A DNA stretch of 64,000 nucleotides from Afifella sp. IM 167 (GCF_020144925.1 NZ_NSLC01000006.1:248001-312000), one strand, 5' to 3'. Counted from the stretch's first letter, positions 48,770 through 57,849 are shown. A program made the numbers and translations. Notes: a model not told the origin generated them from the letters alone.

Positions 48770-51700
48770 TTATTCGGCCGCGTCCGGCAGCGGCATCGGC
48801 CCTTGCGGGCCACGGCGCTCTCGCTCTCGCCCGCCGCTCTCTCTTTCGCCGCGCTCTTTCACCGAATCCGCATTGGGCGCTGCCGGCAGCGGCAGCTCCG
48901 GTTCCTCTTCCGTCTCGGGGCTCTCTTGCGCTGGCCGGCGGCGTGAAAACAGCGCCTTGAGGTTTTCCGGCAGCGACAGGAGCACGGGCACCAGCACGAG
49001 CGTCAGCAGCGTGGAAAATGCCAGGCCCGAGATCACCGCGGTCGAGAGCTGCACCCACCAGATGGCATTGATCGAGCCGATGGTGACGACGCGGTTGAAG
49101 AAGTCGAAATTGACCTGCGTCGCCATCGGGACGAGGCCGGCGATGGTGGTGATGGTGGTGAGCAGGATCGGCCTCAGCCGCTGGGCGGCGGTTTTCAGTA
49201 CGGCCTCCTGCGCGTCCAGCCCGTCGTCGCGCATGCGGTTGTAGGTGTCGATCAGGACGATGGCGTTGTTGACGACGATGCCGGCGAGCGCGACGACGCC
49301 CGTTCCCGTCATGATGATGGAGAACTTCTGGCCGGTGACGATCATGCCGATCAGCGCGCCGGCGGCGGCGAGCACGATGGTGAGCAGCGTCACGCCGGTC
49401 TGCCAGAAGGAGTTGAACTGCGTGATCAGGATCAGCGCCATGATGAACAGCGAGGCCCCGAAAGCCTTGCCGAGAAAGGCCTCCGCCTCGGCCTGATCCT
49501 CGTCGGCGCCGCGGAAGCGGAAATGCGTGTCCTGCGGCCACTCCCGGCTATCGAGCCAAGCCTGCACCTCGCCGACCTTCTCGTCGACTGTCGTGCCCCC
49601 GCTCTTGTCGACGCCGGCCTTCACGCTCATCGCGTAAAGTCCATCCTTGCGGGTGATCGAGGAGACCTTCGGCTTTGCCTCGCGCGTCACGAAGTTGGCG
49701 ATTGGCACCTGGCCGTTCGCGGTGCGCAGCCGCAATTCGTCGAGCCGGGCGAGCGAGCGCTGATCGGCCGGCAGGCGGGCGCGGATATCGACCTCGTCGT
49801 CGGAATCGTCGGGACGGTAGGTGCCGATGAGCACGCCGTTGGTGACGAGCTGGATCATCGAGCCGACCGAGGCGATGGCGGCGTTGAAGCGGCCGGCCTC
49901 CTCGCGGTTGATCGTCAGCTCCCATTCGATGCCGGGCAGGGGGGTGGAATCCTCGATGTCGAGGAGCCCCGGCATGGCGTCGAAGCCCTTGCGGACCTGG
50001 CGCGTGGTCGCCAGCAGCTGGTCGTAGTTCGGGGAGGTGAGCTCCAGATTGATGTCCTTGCCCGTCGGCGGCCCGCCCTCGATCAGACGCGGCTCCACCC
50101 GGATGCCGGGAATGTCGGCCGTGCGCCGGCGCAGTTCCGCCTCGATCTCGCGCCAGGGCCGCCGCTCCGAAAAGTCGAGAAGCTCCAGGTTGATCTCGCC
50201 GATGAGATCCGCCGGCTTGTCCTGCGTGCCGCCGAGAACCTGGCCGGTTGCCCCGCCGCCGTTGGGATAGGCGTTGGTGACGACGTTTTCCACGCCCGGT
50301 ATCTCCAGCACCTGTCCTTCCACCTGCTCCACCAGGGCGAGCGCCTCCCGGGCCGAAAGGTTGCCGCGGGCGGAAATGAGGACGGTGGTGATGTCCGGCT
50401 CCTCGTCGACGAAGAACTGAACGCCGCTGTTGCGCTCCGAAAAGCCGAGGAAGATGGAGACGATGAGCACGCCGAGGACGGCGATGACGGCGATATTGCC
50501 GACGAGCGAGCTCGTCAGGCCGGAAAGGAAACGGATATAGGCGCCGGTGAAGCCCGGCACCTTCTGGATGTCGAAATCGGACTCATGGGCGAGATGCATC
50601 GCCGTCGACGGATGGCTGTGCTCGCGCCTGTAGCTGACGAGGCGCCGGGCGAGCCAGAGCGAGACGGTGAAGACGAGCCCGGCGAGGACGAGGCCCGCGC
50701 CGAAGGCGGCCGCCGTCGCCATCCATCCCGGCATCGCCATCATCAAGCCGGCGAGCGGTGGGGAGAGCGACATCGTCGTCGAGACCAGCACGAAGACGGC
50801 GGCCGCAGCAGCGATGAGCATGGCGGCATGCTCGGAGGCCCAGGCCGCGATGACGGCCGTGAGCCCTCCCAGCACCGGCAGGAAGATCATCGCCGTCAGG
50901 AAGGAGCCGGCCAGTACCACGATGACGGTGATCGGCAGGTAGCCCATGAACTCGCCGGTCACGCCGGGCCACAGGAGCATCGGCAGGAAGGCGGCGAGCG
51001 TCGTCGCGGTGGAAGATGCGATCGGCCAGAACATCAGCCGCGCGGCCCGGATATAGGCCTCGTGCTTTTCCATCCCCTCTTCGATCTTCCGGTCAGCGTA
51101 CTCCACGATGATGATGGCGCCGTCGACCACCATGCCGACCGTGAGAACCAGCCCGAACATGACCATCATGTTCACCGTCATGCCGGCGAGGCCCATGATC
51201 AGGAAGCCGAGCATGAAGGAGGTCGGGATGGCGAGACCGACGAGCAGCGCCGAGCGCAGGCCAAGCGTCGCCAGCACCACCACCATGACGAGAAGGATCG
51301 CCGTCAGGATCGAGGATTGCAGCGAGCCGAGCACGTCGCGGATGAAGCTCGACTGGTCGAGCAGATAATGGATCTCGACGTTCTTCGGCCAGTCGCGCGT
51401 CGCCGCGGCCACCGTGGCGCGCACCGCCTCGTTGCTGTCGATGACGTTGGTGCCGAGGCGCTTGACCACGTCGAGCGCGATCGCCGGCTGGCCGTTGACG
51501 CGCGTGTAGTTGGTCGGGTCCTTGAAGGTGCGCTTGATCTCGGCGACGTCGCCGAGCGTGACGACGCCCTCGTCGTTCTGCTTGATCGGCAGGGAATAGA
51601 CGTCGCTGGCGGTCTCCAGCAGGCCGGGGACCTTGACGTTGAAGCGCCCGCTGCCGTTGTCGAGGAAGCCGGCGGGAATGAGCTGGTTGTTGGAATTCAG

Positions 51701-52315
51701 CGCATTGAACAGCTCGTCCTGCGTGATGTTGTAGGATTCGAGCCTGGACATGTCGATGACGACTTCCAGCACTTCCTCGCGGTTGCCGCGCAGGTTCGCC
51801 TCCAGCACCGTCGGCACGGCCTCGATTTCGTCCTGCAGGTCCTTGGCGAGCTTGTAGAGGGTGCGCTCCGGCACGTCCCCGGCGATCGCCACCGTGATCG
51901 TCGGCACGAGGGAGAAGTTGGTCTCCACGATCACCGGCTCGTCCGCGTCGTCCGGCATTTCGGCCTGCGCTTGGTCGACCTTGTCGCGGATGTCGTTGAG
52001 CGCCTCGTCCTTGTTGAAGTCGATGTTGAATTCGACGATCACACCGGCATGGCCTTCGGAGGCGATGGCGGTGATCTCCTTCAGCCCGTCGAGACCGCGA
52101 AGGTTCTTCTCCAGAGGCCGCACAAGCAGGCGCTCGGCATCCTCCGGCGCCACACCCTGCTGGGTGACGGAGACGTAGAAGATCGGGATGTCGATGTCGG
52201 GATTGGCCTCTTTCGGCACCGACTGATAGGAGATGACGCCCGCCACCAGCGCGACGATCATCACCGTCAGCACGGACCTCGGATGGCGCAGAATGGCTTC
52301 CAGAGCGTGGATCAC
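48770..52315 (-). CDS. RND-family efflux permease, enlarged
   Basis: 1181 residues, longer than the usual 1030-1060. The N-terminal helix and ISYQSVPKEANPDIDIPIF, the internal PLLVGL-like helices, and the GTGVVALAGIVVNNAIVLID motif in the second half are RND (AcrB-like) features. Between helix 6 and the second porter domain there is an insert with three further hydrophobic stretches, and a charged tail of about 70 residues (ending MPLPDAAE). GTG start at 52315 overlaps the adaptor by GTGA. Last gene of a padR-adaptor-permease operon. Confidence 0.9.
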   Translation of the reverse strand: MIHALEAILRHPRSVLTVMIVALVAGVISYQSVPKEANPDIDIPIFYVSVTQQGVAPEDAERLLVRPLEKNLRGLDGLKEITAIASEGHAGVIVEFNIDFNKDEALNDIRDKVDQAQAEMPDDADEPVIVETNFSLVPTITVAIAGDVPERTLYKLAKDLQDEIEAVPTVLEANLRGNREEVLEVVIDMSRLESYNITQDELFNALNSNNQLIPAGFLDNGSGRFNVKVPGLLETASDVYSLPIKQNDEGVVTLGDVAEIKRTFKDPTNYTRVNGQPAIALDVVKRLGTNVIDSNEAVRATVAAATRDWPKNVEIHYLLDQSSFIRDVLGSLQSSILTAILLVMVVVLATLGLRSALLVGLAIPTSFMLGFLIMGLAGMTVNMMVMFGLVLTVGMVVDGAIIIVEYADRKIEEGMEKHEAYIRAARLMFWPIASSTATTLAAFLPMLLWPGVTGEFMGYLPITVIVVLAGSFLTAMIFLPVLGGLTAVIAAWASEHAAMLIAAAAAVFVLVSTTMSLSPPLAGLMMAMPGWMATAAAFGAGLVLAGLVFTVSLWLARRLVSYRREHSHPSTAMHLAHESDFDIQKVPGFTGAYIRFLSGLTSSLVGNIAVIAVLGVLIVSIFLGFSERNSGVQFFVDEEPDITTVLISARGNLSAREALALVEQVEGQVLEIPGVENVVTNAYPNGGGATGQVLGGTQDKPADLIGEINLELLDFSERRPWREIEAELRRRTADIPGIRVEPRLIEGGPPTGKDINLELTSPNYDQLLATTRQVRKGFDAMPGLLDIEDSTPLPGIEWELTINREEAGRFNAAIASVGSMIQLVTNGVLIGTYRPDDSDDEVDIRARLPADQRSLARLDELRLRTANGQVPIANFVTREAKPKVSSITRKDGLYAMSVKAGVDKSGGTTVDEKVGEVQAWLDSREWPQDTHFRFRGADEDQAEAEAFLGKAFGASLFIMALILITQFNSFWQTGVTLLTIVLAAAGALIGMIVTGQKFSIIMTGTGVVALAGIVVNNAIVLIDTYNRMRDDGLDAQEAVLKTAAQRLRPILLTTITTIAGLVPMATQVNFDFFNRVVTIGSINAIWWVQLSTAVISGLAFSTLLTLVLVPVLLSLPENLKALFSRRRPAQESPETEEEPELPLPAAPNADSVKERGERESGGRERERRGPQGPMPLPDAAE

Positions 52316-53430
52316 GGGCGGATCTCGGCAGTCTGGCGGGGACGCATCGGTGCGCCCTGCGCCGCCATGGCGTCGACCTTTCCACCCTCGGTGACGAATT
52401 CCTGGCCGACGGTGATGATGTCGACCTCGTCGGCAAGGCCGCTCACCCACAGTCCGTTCGGCGCGTCGCCGACGATCTCGACCGGGCGGAAATGCACGAT
52501 TCCGTCCTCGACGGTGCGCACGCCGACCTCGCCCTCGTCGCTTAGCGTGAGATACGAGGAGGAAACGAGCTGCGCCTTCTTTCCCCCGAGCGGGATCTGC
52601 GCCACGGCGGTCAGACCGTCACGGATCGTGCCCTGCGGGTTCGGCACCGAGATCTCCACGCGGAAGGTGCGCGTCTGCGCATCCGCCGAGGTGGCGATGT
52701 AGGTGACGGTGCCTTCCGCGCTTTCGCCGGTGATCAGCGTCACGTTTGCCTTCTGGCCCTTGTGGACGGCGGCGATCTCCTGCTCGGACACCTGGCCGAT
52801 CATCTTCATCGGATCGGCGTCGATGATGGTCGCGCAGGTACCGCCGAGCGCCACCACGTCGCCGACATTGGCGATCGGGTCCTGCAGGGTGCCGCCGATC
52901 GGCGCCCGCACCTCCGTGCGCTTCAGTTCGAGCTCCGCTTCGGCCACGGAGGCCTCGGCGGCGTTGACCGCCGCCTGCATGGCCGGGATCTGGTTCTTCG
53001 CCGCATAACCCTTGCTGGCCAGCGCCTCCTGCGCCGCGATGTCGACCTTCGCCTGCGCCAGCTTCGCCTTCGCCTGGGCGAGCTGCGCCTCGCGGGCGCC
53101 TCGCTCGATGACGCACAGAAGCGCGTCGGGTTCGACCTCCTGGCCCTTGTGCACGGGCCGCTTTTCCACGATGCCCCCCGTCTGGGCCTTCACCTCGACG
53201 AGGTTTTCCGCCTCGGTGCGGCCGCGGATCGCCAGGCTGGCGACGCGCATCACCGCCTCATGCGGCTCCACCTGCACTTTCGGAGGCGCCTCGTCGGCGC
53301 GCTCGGCCTCGGCGATCGGCTGGGGCGCCGTCTCCGGCTCGCCGCCGATGATGATCCTGCCGGTCAGCATGTAGTAGGAGACGCCGGCGGCCAGCGCCGT
53401 GGCGAGGATGTAGGAAAAGCGGATGCGCAT
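52312..53430 (-). CDS. RND efflux periplasmic adaptor (HlyD/MFP family)
   Basis: 372 residues. A single N-terminal membrane helix or leader (about 5-28), then the lipoyl/hairpin region (VEVKAQTGGIVEKRPVHKGQ and the coiled coil AQLAQAKAKLAQAKVDI), and the beta-barrel domain with VRAPIGGTLQDPI. Adaptors bridge the RND permease to an outer-membrane channel; no TolC gene is nearby. It begins 3 bp after the padR stop and overlaps the permease by GTGA. Confidence 0.9.
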   Translation of the reverse strand: MRIRFSYILATALAAGVSYYMLTGRIIIGGEPETAPQPIAEAERADEAPPKVQVEPHEAVMRVASLAIRGRTEAENLVEVKAQTGGIVEKRPVHKGQEVEPDALLCVIERGAREAQLAQAKAKLAQAKVDIAAQEALASKGYAAKNQIPAMQAAVNAAEASVAEAELELKRTEVRAPIGGTLQDPIANVGDVVALGGTCATIIDADPMKMIGQVSEQEIAAVHKGQKANVTLITGESAEGTVTYIATSADAQTRTFRVEISVPNPQGTIRDGLTAVAQIPLGGKKAQLVSSSYLTLSDEGEVGVRTVEDGIVHFRPVEIVGDAPNGLWVSGLADEVDIITVGQEFVTEGGKVDAMAAQGAPMRPRQTAEIRP

Positions 53431-53433
53431 CGT

Positions 53434-53988
53434 CTACTCCGCAGCCGCGGGCAGCGGGCTGTCGTTCGCCGTTCCGGCGATCGCCTCCAGCCGTTCGCGG
53501 TTGTCGTTGAGGTATTCGATCGATTGGCGGAAGCAGCACAGGCCGTAATCGATGGCCCAGTGGGCGCCGGGCGTCTGCTCCTCGGCGGCGAGCTGCGTCA
53601 GCTTCTCGATCTCCTGGGTAAGCTGGTTCACGCGGATGTCGATGGCGCGGCTCACGACGTGCCTGGGCAGCATCGGGGCATACATGGTGACGAGGAGGAA
53701 GGCGGATCTGAAGATGTCCGGCTCCGGCTCTTCGAGGAGGTTCGCGGCAAAGCGGGCCCGGCCCGCCTCGGTGATGGAATAGATTTTTCGGGCCGGCTTG
53801 CCGGGTTGGCTCTCCTCGCGGCAGGTGACGAATCCATCGCGTTCGAGCCGCGCCAGCGCGGGGTAGATCGAGCCGAAGCTCGCATCGACGAAATAGCTGT
53901 ATTTGCCGTCCGTCGACATCTTCTTGATTTCGTACCCCGTCGCTTCCTCCTGGAAGAGGATGGCAAGGCATAAGGTCGTGACGTTCAT
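53434..53988 (-). CDS. PadR-family transcriptional repressor
   Basis: 184 residues. The winged helix is readable as ATGYEIKKMSTDGKYSYF, SFGSIYPALARLERDGFV and RKIYSITEAGRARF; the C-terminal part is a helical dimerisation domain (VNQLTQEIEKLTQLA). PadR proteins are ligand-responsive repressors of detoxification genes. The ATG at 53988 begins NVTTLCLAIL; the longer frame to 54270 is unsupported. It heads the efflux operon and has a palindromic operator candidate 49 bp upstream. Confidence 0.9.
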   Translation of the reverse strand: MNVTTLCLAILFQEEATGYEIKKMSTDGKYSYFVDASFGSIYPALARLERDGFVTCREESQPGKPARKIYSITEAGRARFAANLLEEPEPDIFRSAFLLVTMYAPMLPRHVVSRAIDIRVNQLTQEIEKLTQLAAEEQTPGAHWAIDYGLCCFRQSIEYLNDNRERLEAIAGTANDSPLPAAAE

Positions 53989-54036
53989 GACGTACCCCGA
54001 GCGCGCCGGATCTGGCGGGCGAGTATATTCACAGGC

Positions 54037-54061
54037 GATATATGGCGGACCGCTATATATC
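54037..54061. promoter_or_regulatory. 25-bp palindromic operator, probably for PadR
   Basis: GATATAT-G-GCGG-A-CCGC-T-ATATATC: 11 of 12 base pairs match around the central A at 54049. It is 49-73 bases upstream of the padR start and just upstream of a -10-like TATACT (54027-54022), where a repressor would cover the -35 region. AT-rich arms stand out in this GC-rich sequence. Confidence 0.7.
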
Positions 54062-54138
54062 AAGCCGATCGCCATCTTCAAGACGGCGCGGGGAAAATTG
54101 TCGGCCGGGGGCCGGGTAGGGATGCGTGGAGGAAACAG

Positions 54139-54169
54139 AAAAAAGCCGCCGGAGGGGACCACCGGCGGC
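54139..54169 (-). terminator. Intrinsic terminator, minus strand
   Basis: On the minus strand a perfect 8-bp stem (GCCGCCGG/CCGGCGGC, 54145-54169) with a 9-base loop is followed by six Ts (54144-54139). No annotated minus-strand gene lies upstream of it, so a short unannotated transcript may end here. Confidence 0.65.
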
Positions 54170-54300
54170 AAGGAACTGAGCAGAAGACGCAAGAAGGGGC
54201 GCCGGGCGCATGACCGACGCCGCCTTGATTTCGTCGTGCCCTGATTGCCAACGCAACGAGCAACGCGCAATACGCGACTGGCGATGCGCTGAAGGGGACG

Positions 54301-54322
54301 AAAACGCCTCTGCGGCGTTTTT
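54301..54322 (+). terminator. Intrinsic terminator upstream of the TRAP gene
   Basis: AAAACGCC-TCTGC-GGCGTTTTT forms an 8-bp stem with a five-base loop and a T run (plus strand). On the minus strand a TTTT run follows the same stem, so it may act both ways. Confidence 0.65.
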
Positions 54323-54493
54323 ACTCAGTTTGTCCAGAGTGCGGCGATAGCACGGCGCTGGCTGGGCAGCGCCTGCGGGGGCGCCTGCCGGCCGGAATTG
54401 GGTTGCGGTCGCTCCGAAGATGGGCTCCCCTGCCGTTCCCGCGAGCGCGGCCCGGCGACCAAGGCCCGGGAAGAAGATATGGGAGGAAGAAAC

Positions 54494-55528
54494 ATGCTGC
54501 GAGCACTGGTGCTCGGCGCGGCCCTCGCCGCCTGTATGTCCGCTGCCGCTTCGGCGCAGGACGTGACCCTGAAGATCCACCAGTTCCTGCCGGCGCAGGC
54601 GGAGGTCCCGGCGAACTTCATCAAGCCCTGGGCCGACAAGGTGACGAAGGAATCGGGCGGGCGGATCAAGTTCGAACTCTATCCGTCCATGCAGCTCGGC
54701 GGCAAGCCGCCGGCGCTGATCGACCAGGCGCGCGACGGCGTCGTGGACATCGTCTGGACGCTTCCGGGCTACACGCCCGGCCGTTTCCCGAAGACCGAGG
54801 CCTTCGAGCTTCCTTTCCTGCCCGCGAATGGCGAGGCGACCTCCAAGGCCTTCGCCGAGTTTTACGACAAGCACCTCCAGGACGAGTACAAGGACTTCAA
54901 GATCATCGCCGTGCATGTGCACAGCCCCGGCCTCCTCCACGTCAAGGGAGACGGCGTGCGCAAGCTGGAGGACATGCAGGGCAAGAAGATGCGCGGGCCG
55001 ACGCGGATCGTGAACAAGCTGCTGGAGGCGCTGGGTGCCGTGCCGGTCGGCATGCCGGTCCCGGCGGTGCCGGAGGCCCTGTCGAAGGGCGTCATCGACG
55101 GCACGGTCATCCCCTGGGAGGTGACGACGCCGCTGAAGGTCGCCGAGCTCGTCGACACGCACACCACCTTCTCCGGCGATCGCGGCCTCTACACCTCCGC
55201 CTTTGTCTTCGCCATGAACAAGGCGAAGTACGATTCGCTGCCCGATAACCTGAAGAAGGTGATCGACGACAATTCCGGCATCGAGACCTCCGCCTGGGCG
55301 GGCCGCGTCATGGATGAGGGCGACATTCCGGGCGAGAAGGCTGCCGAGGCGCAGGGCAACGAGATCATCGTTCTGGACGAGGCCGAGACCGCCCGCTGGA
55401 AGGAGAAGGCCGCGGGGGTCGAGAAGGCCTGGATCGCCGAGATGAAGGAAAAGGGCGTCGACGGCGCAGCCCTTGCCGAGGATGCCAAGGCGCTCGTCGC
55501 CAAATATGCCGGCGACAGCAAGAACTAG
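54494..55528 (+). CDS. TRAP transporter solute-binding protein (DctP family)
   Basis: 344 residues. Signal peptide MLRALVLGAALAACMSAAASA, then a DctP fold with KIHQFLPAQAEVPANFIKPWAD, GVVDIVWTLPGYTPGRFP and the substrate-anchoring region KKMRGPTRIVNKLLE containing an Arg. Such proteins bind organic acids in the periplasm. No DctQ/DctM membrane genes adjoin it, so it is an orphan here. GGGAGGA lies six bases before the ATG at 54494. Confidence 0.92.
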   Translation: MLRALVLGAALAACMSAAASAQDVTLKIHQFLPAQAEVPANFIKPWADKVTKESGGRIKFELYPSMQLGGKPPALIDQARDGVVDIVWTLPGYTPGRFPKTEAFELPFLPANGEATSKAFAEFYDKHLQDEYKDFKIIAVHVHSPGLLHVKGDGVRKLEDMQGKKMRGPTRIVNKLLEALGAVPVGMPVPAVPEALSKGVIDGTVIPWEVTTPLKVAELVDTHTTFSGDRGLYTSAFVFAMNKAKYDSLPDNLKKVIDDNSGIETSAWAGRVMDEGDIPGEKAAEAQGNEIIVLDEAETARWKEKAAGVEKAWIAEMKEKGVDGAALAEDAKALVAKYAGDSKN

Positions 55529-55877
55529 CACGGCGGTCGGGCCGGGAGCTCTCCCCCGGCCTTTCACGCGGTGAACCCTGCTTGGCGGGCGGCCCAGTCT
55601 GGCCGCTCGTTCGAACAAGCCCTCTTCTCGGGCGGCCGCTCGCGGGTCGTGATATCGCCTATAAGTTGTATGGAGACCTTGGTCGCGCCAGGTAACTGGA
55701 TCACATCGGCGTGATTAGAACTGCAACGTTAAGCTTTACGTAACTTTTACCGCTCCGGCATCTGGTGCGAATCAGCTGTCAATGGCACGTTTCTTCCGCT
55801 AAAGTTGCAGATCAAGGCTCGGCCCGGAAAACGCCAGAAAGGCGGCGGTGGCCTGCGGGACAAAGGGGGGCCCAGGG
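55529..55877. other. 349-bp intergenic region, TRAP gene to response regulator
   Basis: After a terminator at 55540-55564 the region becomes AT-richer between about 55650 and 55800. It includes a 16-bp imperfect palindrome (ACGTTAAGCTTTACGT, 55726-55741). The promoter of the response regulator should lie here, but no convincing -35/-10 pair or coding sequence is seen. Confidence 0.5.
55540..55564 (+). terminator. Terminator of the TRAP binding-protein gene
   Basis: GGCCGGG pairs with CCCGGCC (7 bp) around an eight-base loop, then TTTC. It lies 12 bp after the stop codon. Confidence 0.55.
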
Positions 55878-56276
55878 ATGCTGGGCATGGAGGCAAACGG
55901 TCAAAGGCTGCGCATTCTCGTCCTCGACGACGAGGCAATGATCGCAGGCGAAATCAAGCTCCTTCTGGAGGATGCCGGCCACGAGGTGGTCGGACCTGTC
56001 GGCTCGCTCGAGGCGGCGATGCAGCTTGCTGATACGGCAGCGATCGACCTCGCCATCCTCGATGCGCATATCCGCCACCTTTCCAGCGGCCCTGTCGCGC
56101 GCCGACTTTCGGAGCGGGCGATCCCGTTCTGCGTGTGCACCGGCGACGAGATGGATGAACTGCGCAGCGACTTCGGCGATGCCGAGCACCTTGCCAAGCC
56201 CTTCGGCGAGACGGATCTCCTTTCCATGGTGGCGAGCCTGACGGCGGCCCGTGGCGGCGCCTTTGCCTCCCGCTAG
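55878..56276 (+). CDS. Single-domain response regulator (CheY-like receiver)
   Basis: 132 residues consisting only of a receiver domain. The acidic pair is Asp17-Asp18, the phosphoacceptor is Asp62 in LAILDAHI, and the switch residues are Thr89 and Lys107 in CTGD and LAKPF. There is no output domain, as in many alphaproteobacterial regulators that relay phosphate or control a partner. A GGGGGG run seven bases upstream supports the ATG at 55878. No histidine kinase adjoins it. Confidence 0.88.
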   Translation: MLGMEANGQRLRILVLDDEAMIAGEIKLLLEDAGHEVVGPVGSLEAAMQLADTAAIDLAILDAHIRHLSSGPVARRLSERAIPFCVCTGDEMDELRSDFGDAEHLAKPFGETDLLSMVASLTAARGGAFASR

Positions 56277-56303
56277 AATCCTCTGATTGATCGCTACGCG
56301 GCG

Positions 56304-56325
56304 CGGCTCCCTCGGGGGCCGTTTT
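56304..56325 (+). terminator. Terminator of the response regulator gene
   Basis: CGGCTCCC and GGGGGCCG form a short GC stem (one T-G pair) directly followed by TTTT. It begins 28 bp after the stop codon. Confidence 0.55.
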
Positions 56326-56360
56326 CGCTTGTACCCGGCCAAGAGCATTCGGTCGGGCCC

Positions 56361-56396
56361 GCAGAGGGCGAGTGCGACACCTGCTCGCCTCTCTGC
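56361..56396 (+). other. 12-bp stem-loop in the leader of the PHA-system gene
   Basis: GCAGAGGGCGAG pairs with CTCGCC-T-CTCTGC (12 bp with one bulged T) around an 11-base loop. It is 120 bp upstream of the next start and is not followed by a T run, so it is more likely a 5' UTR structure or a small RNA than a terminator. Confidence 0.45.
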
Positions 56397-56515
56397 GATC
56401 CTGGCGCCATCACCGAGATCTTCTTTCCTGTCCTGGAGGACTTCCTCCCGCTGCCTTCGCTTGCAGGCCGAGCCGAAAGGCACCAAATGCGGCTTTCACG
56501 CCGGGGAGAGAGAAG

Positions 56516-56830
56516 ATGTCCACGCCTGTCACCGTTCATATCCCGCACAAGCTCGGGCGGGAGGAGGCCAAGCGCCGCCTGCAGGGCGGCTTCGGGCGCA
56601 TGCGCGAGGAGATCGCCGGCGGCCGCGTCGTGCACTTCAACGAGAATTGGCAGGATGACCGGCTGAATTTCGACGCCTCGGTGATGGGGCAGTCGATCGC
56701 CGGCCGCCTCGACGTCTTCGACGACGTCGTGCGCGTGGAGGTGGATCTGCCCTGGTTTCTGGGCGCCATCGCCGAGAAGCTGCAGGGCAGGCTGCAAAAG
56801 GCCGGCACGCTGCTTCTGGAGAAGAAGTAG
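56516..56830 (+). CDS. Polyhydroxyalkanoic acid system (PHA granule-regulating) protein
   Basis: 104 residues. [21 protein letters not shown] and [20 protein letters not shown] match the small PHA_gran_rgn family. Members are found in PHA-producing and other proteobacteria; the molecular role is not firmly known. The ATG at 56516 is preceded by GGGGAGAG; the in-frame extension to 56372 runs through the stem-loop and is rejected. It is 14 bp before the D-lactate dehydrogenase-like gene, so they are probably cotranscribed. Confidence 0.84.
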   Translation: MSTPVTVHIPHKLGREEAKRRLQGGFGRMREEIAGGRVVHFNENWQDDRLNFDASVMGQSIAGRLDVFDDVVRVEVDLPWFLGAIAEKLQGRLQKAGTLLLEKK

Positions 56831-56844
56831 GCGGGCCGCCCGGC

Positions 56845-57849
56845 ATGAAAGTCGCCGTCTTCAGCACCAAGGGTTACGATCGAAACTTCCTTCAGCGCGC
56901 GGCAGAGGGTTCGGGACACGAACTCCTTTTCTTCGAGCCGCACCTGTCGCCGGAGACGGCGCCGCTGGCGAGAGGGGCGGAGGCCGTCTGCATCTTCGTC
57001 AACGACATCGCCGACGCCGAGACGCTCGCCGAATTGAAGCGGCAGGGCGTGCTCTTCGTGGCGCTGCGCTGCGCAGGTTTCAACAATGTCGATCTCGCCG
57101 CCGCGCATGATCTCGCCATCAAGGTGGCGCGCGTGCCGGCCTATTCGCCCCATGCCGTCGCCGAATACACCGCCGGGCTGATCCTGGCACTCAACCGAAA
57201 ACTCTACCGGGCCTACAATCGGGTTCGCGAGGGCAACTTTGCGCTGGAGGGGCTGTTGGGCTTCGACCTCAACGGCAAGACGGCGGGGGTTGTCGGCACC
57301 GGCGCCATCGGCCGGGTCGTCGTGAGGATCCTCGCGGGCTTCGGCATGAATATCCTCGCCCACGACCTGAAGCCCGATCCGGACTGCAAGGCGCTGGGCG
57401 CTCGCTACGTGCCGCTCGATGAGCTCTTCGCACAGAGCGACATCGTCACCCTGCATTGTCCGCTGACGCCGGACACGCGTCATCTCGTCGACGATGCGCG
57501 CATCGCCGCGATGAAACCCGGCGCCATGCTGGTCAATACCGGCCGCGGCGCGCTGGTCGATGCCAAGGCGCTCGTCCGCGGGCTCAAAAGTGGCCAGATC
57601 GGCTCGCTCGGCCTCGACGTCTATGAGGAGGAAGCCGATCTCTTCTTCGAGGATCTGTCGAACCAGATGCTGCGCGACGACGTCTTCGCCCGCCTCCTGA
57701 CCTTCCCCAACGTGCTGATCACCGGCCACCAGGCCTTCTTCACCGCGGAGGCGCTCTCCGCGATCGCCGAGACGACCATCGCCAATCTGACGGGATTTCA
57801 GACCTCTGGCCGGCCGGAACACGAGGTGTCGATCGAGCGCATTGCCTGA
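56845..57849 (+). CDS. D-lactate dehydrogenase-like 2-hydroxyacid dehydrogenase
   Basis: 334 residues. The NAD-binding [12 protein letters not shown], the catalytic Arg in [12 protein letters not shown], the Glu in [14 protein letters not shown] and the His in TGHQAFFT form the family triad. The [15 protein letters not shown] region and the EADLFFED loop resemble LdhA-type fermentative D-lactate dehydrogenases. It interconverts pyruvate and D-lactate, by similarity. It follows the PHA-system gene closely. Confidence 0.88.
   Translation: MKVAVFSTKGYDRNFLQRAAEGSGHELLFFEPHLSPETAPLARGAEAVCIFVNDIADAETLAELKRQGVLFVALRCAGFNNVDLAAAHDLAIKVARVPAYSPHAVAEYTAGLILALNRKLYRAYNRVREGNFALEGLLGFDLNGKTAGVVGTGAIGRVVVRILAGFGMNILAHDLKPDPDCKALGARYVPLDELFAQSDIVTLHCPLTPDTRHLVDDARIAAMKPGAMLVNTGRGALVDAKALVRGLKSGQIGSLGLDVYEEEADLFFEDLSNQMLRDDVFARLLTFPNVLITGHQAFFTAEALSAIAETTIANLTGFQTSGRPEHEVSIERIA

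Larger units (their letters stand above)
53989..54493. other. 505-bp intergenic region, padR to TRAP gene
   Basis: It holds the PadR palindrome, a -10-like TATACT for padR at 54027-54022 (minus strand), a minus-strand terminator at 54139-54169 and a plus-strand terminator at 54301-54322. A 40-codon plus-strand ORF at 54122-54244 has no support. The TRAP gene is expected to start from a promoter after 54322. Nothing else is recognised. Confidence 0.6.

Noticed and set aside
49523-52702. A 1059-codon plus-strand frame antisense to the RND permease
   Set aside because: It is a GC-driven open frame rich in Arg, His, Asp and Glu without domains; the minus strand encodes a clear RND permease.
54122-54244. 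A 40-codon plus-strand ORF upstream of the TRAP gene
   Set aside because: Very basic, no ribosome binding site of note, runs through a terminator stem.
55726-55741. 16-bp imperfect palindrome (ACGTTAAGCTTTACGT)
   Set aside because: Two mismatched pairs and no known regulator nearby; mentioned only in the intergenic entry.
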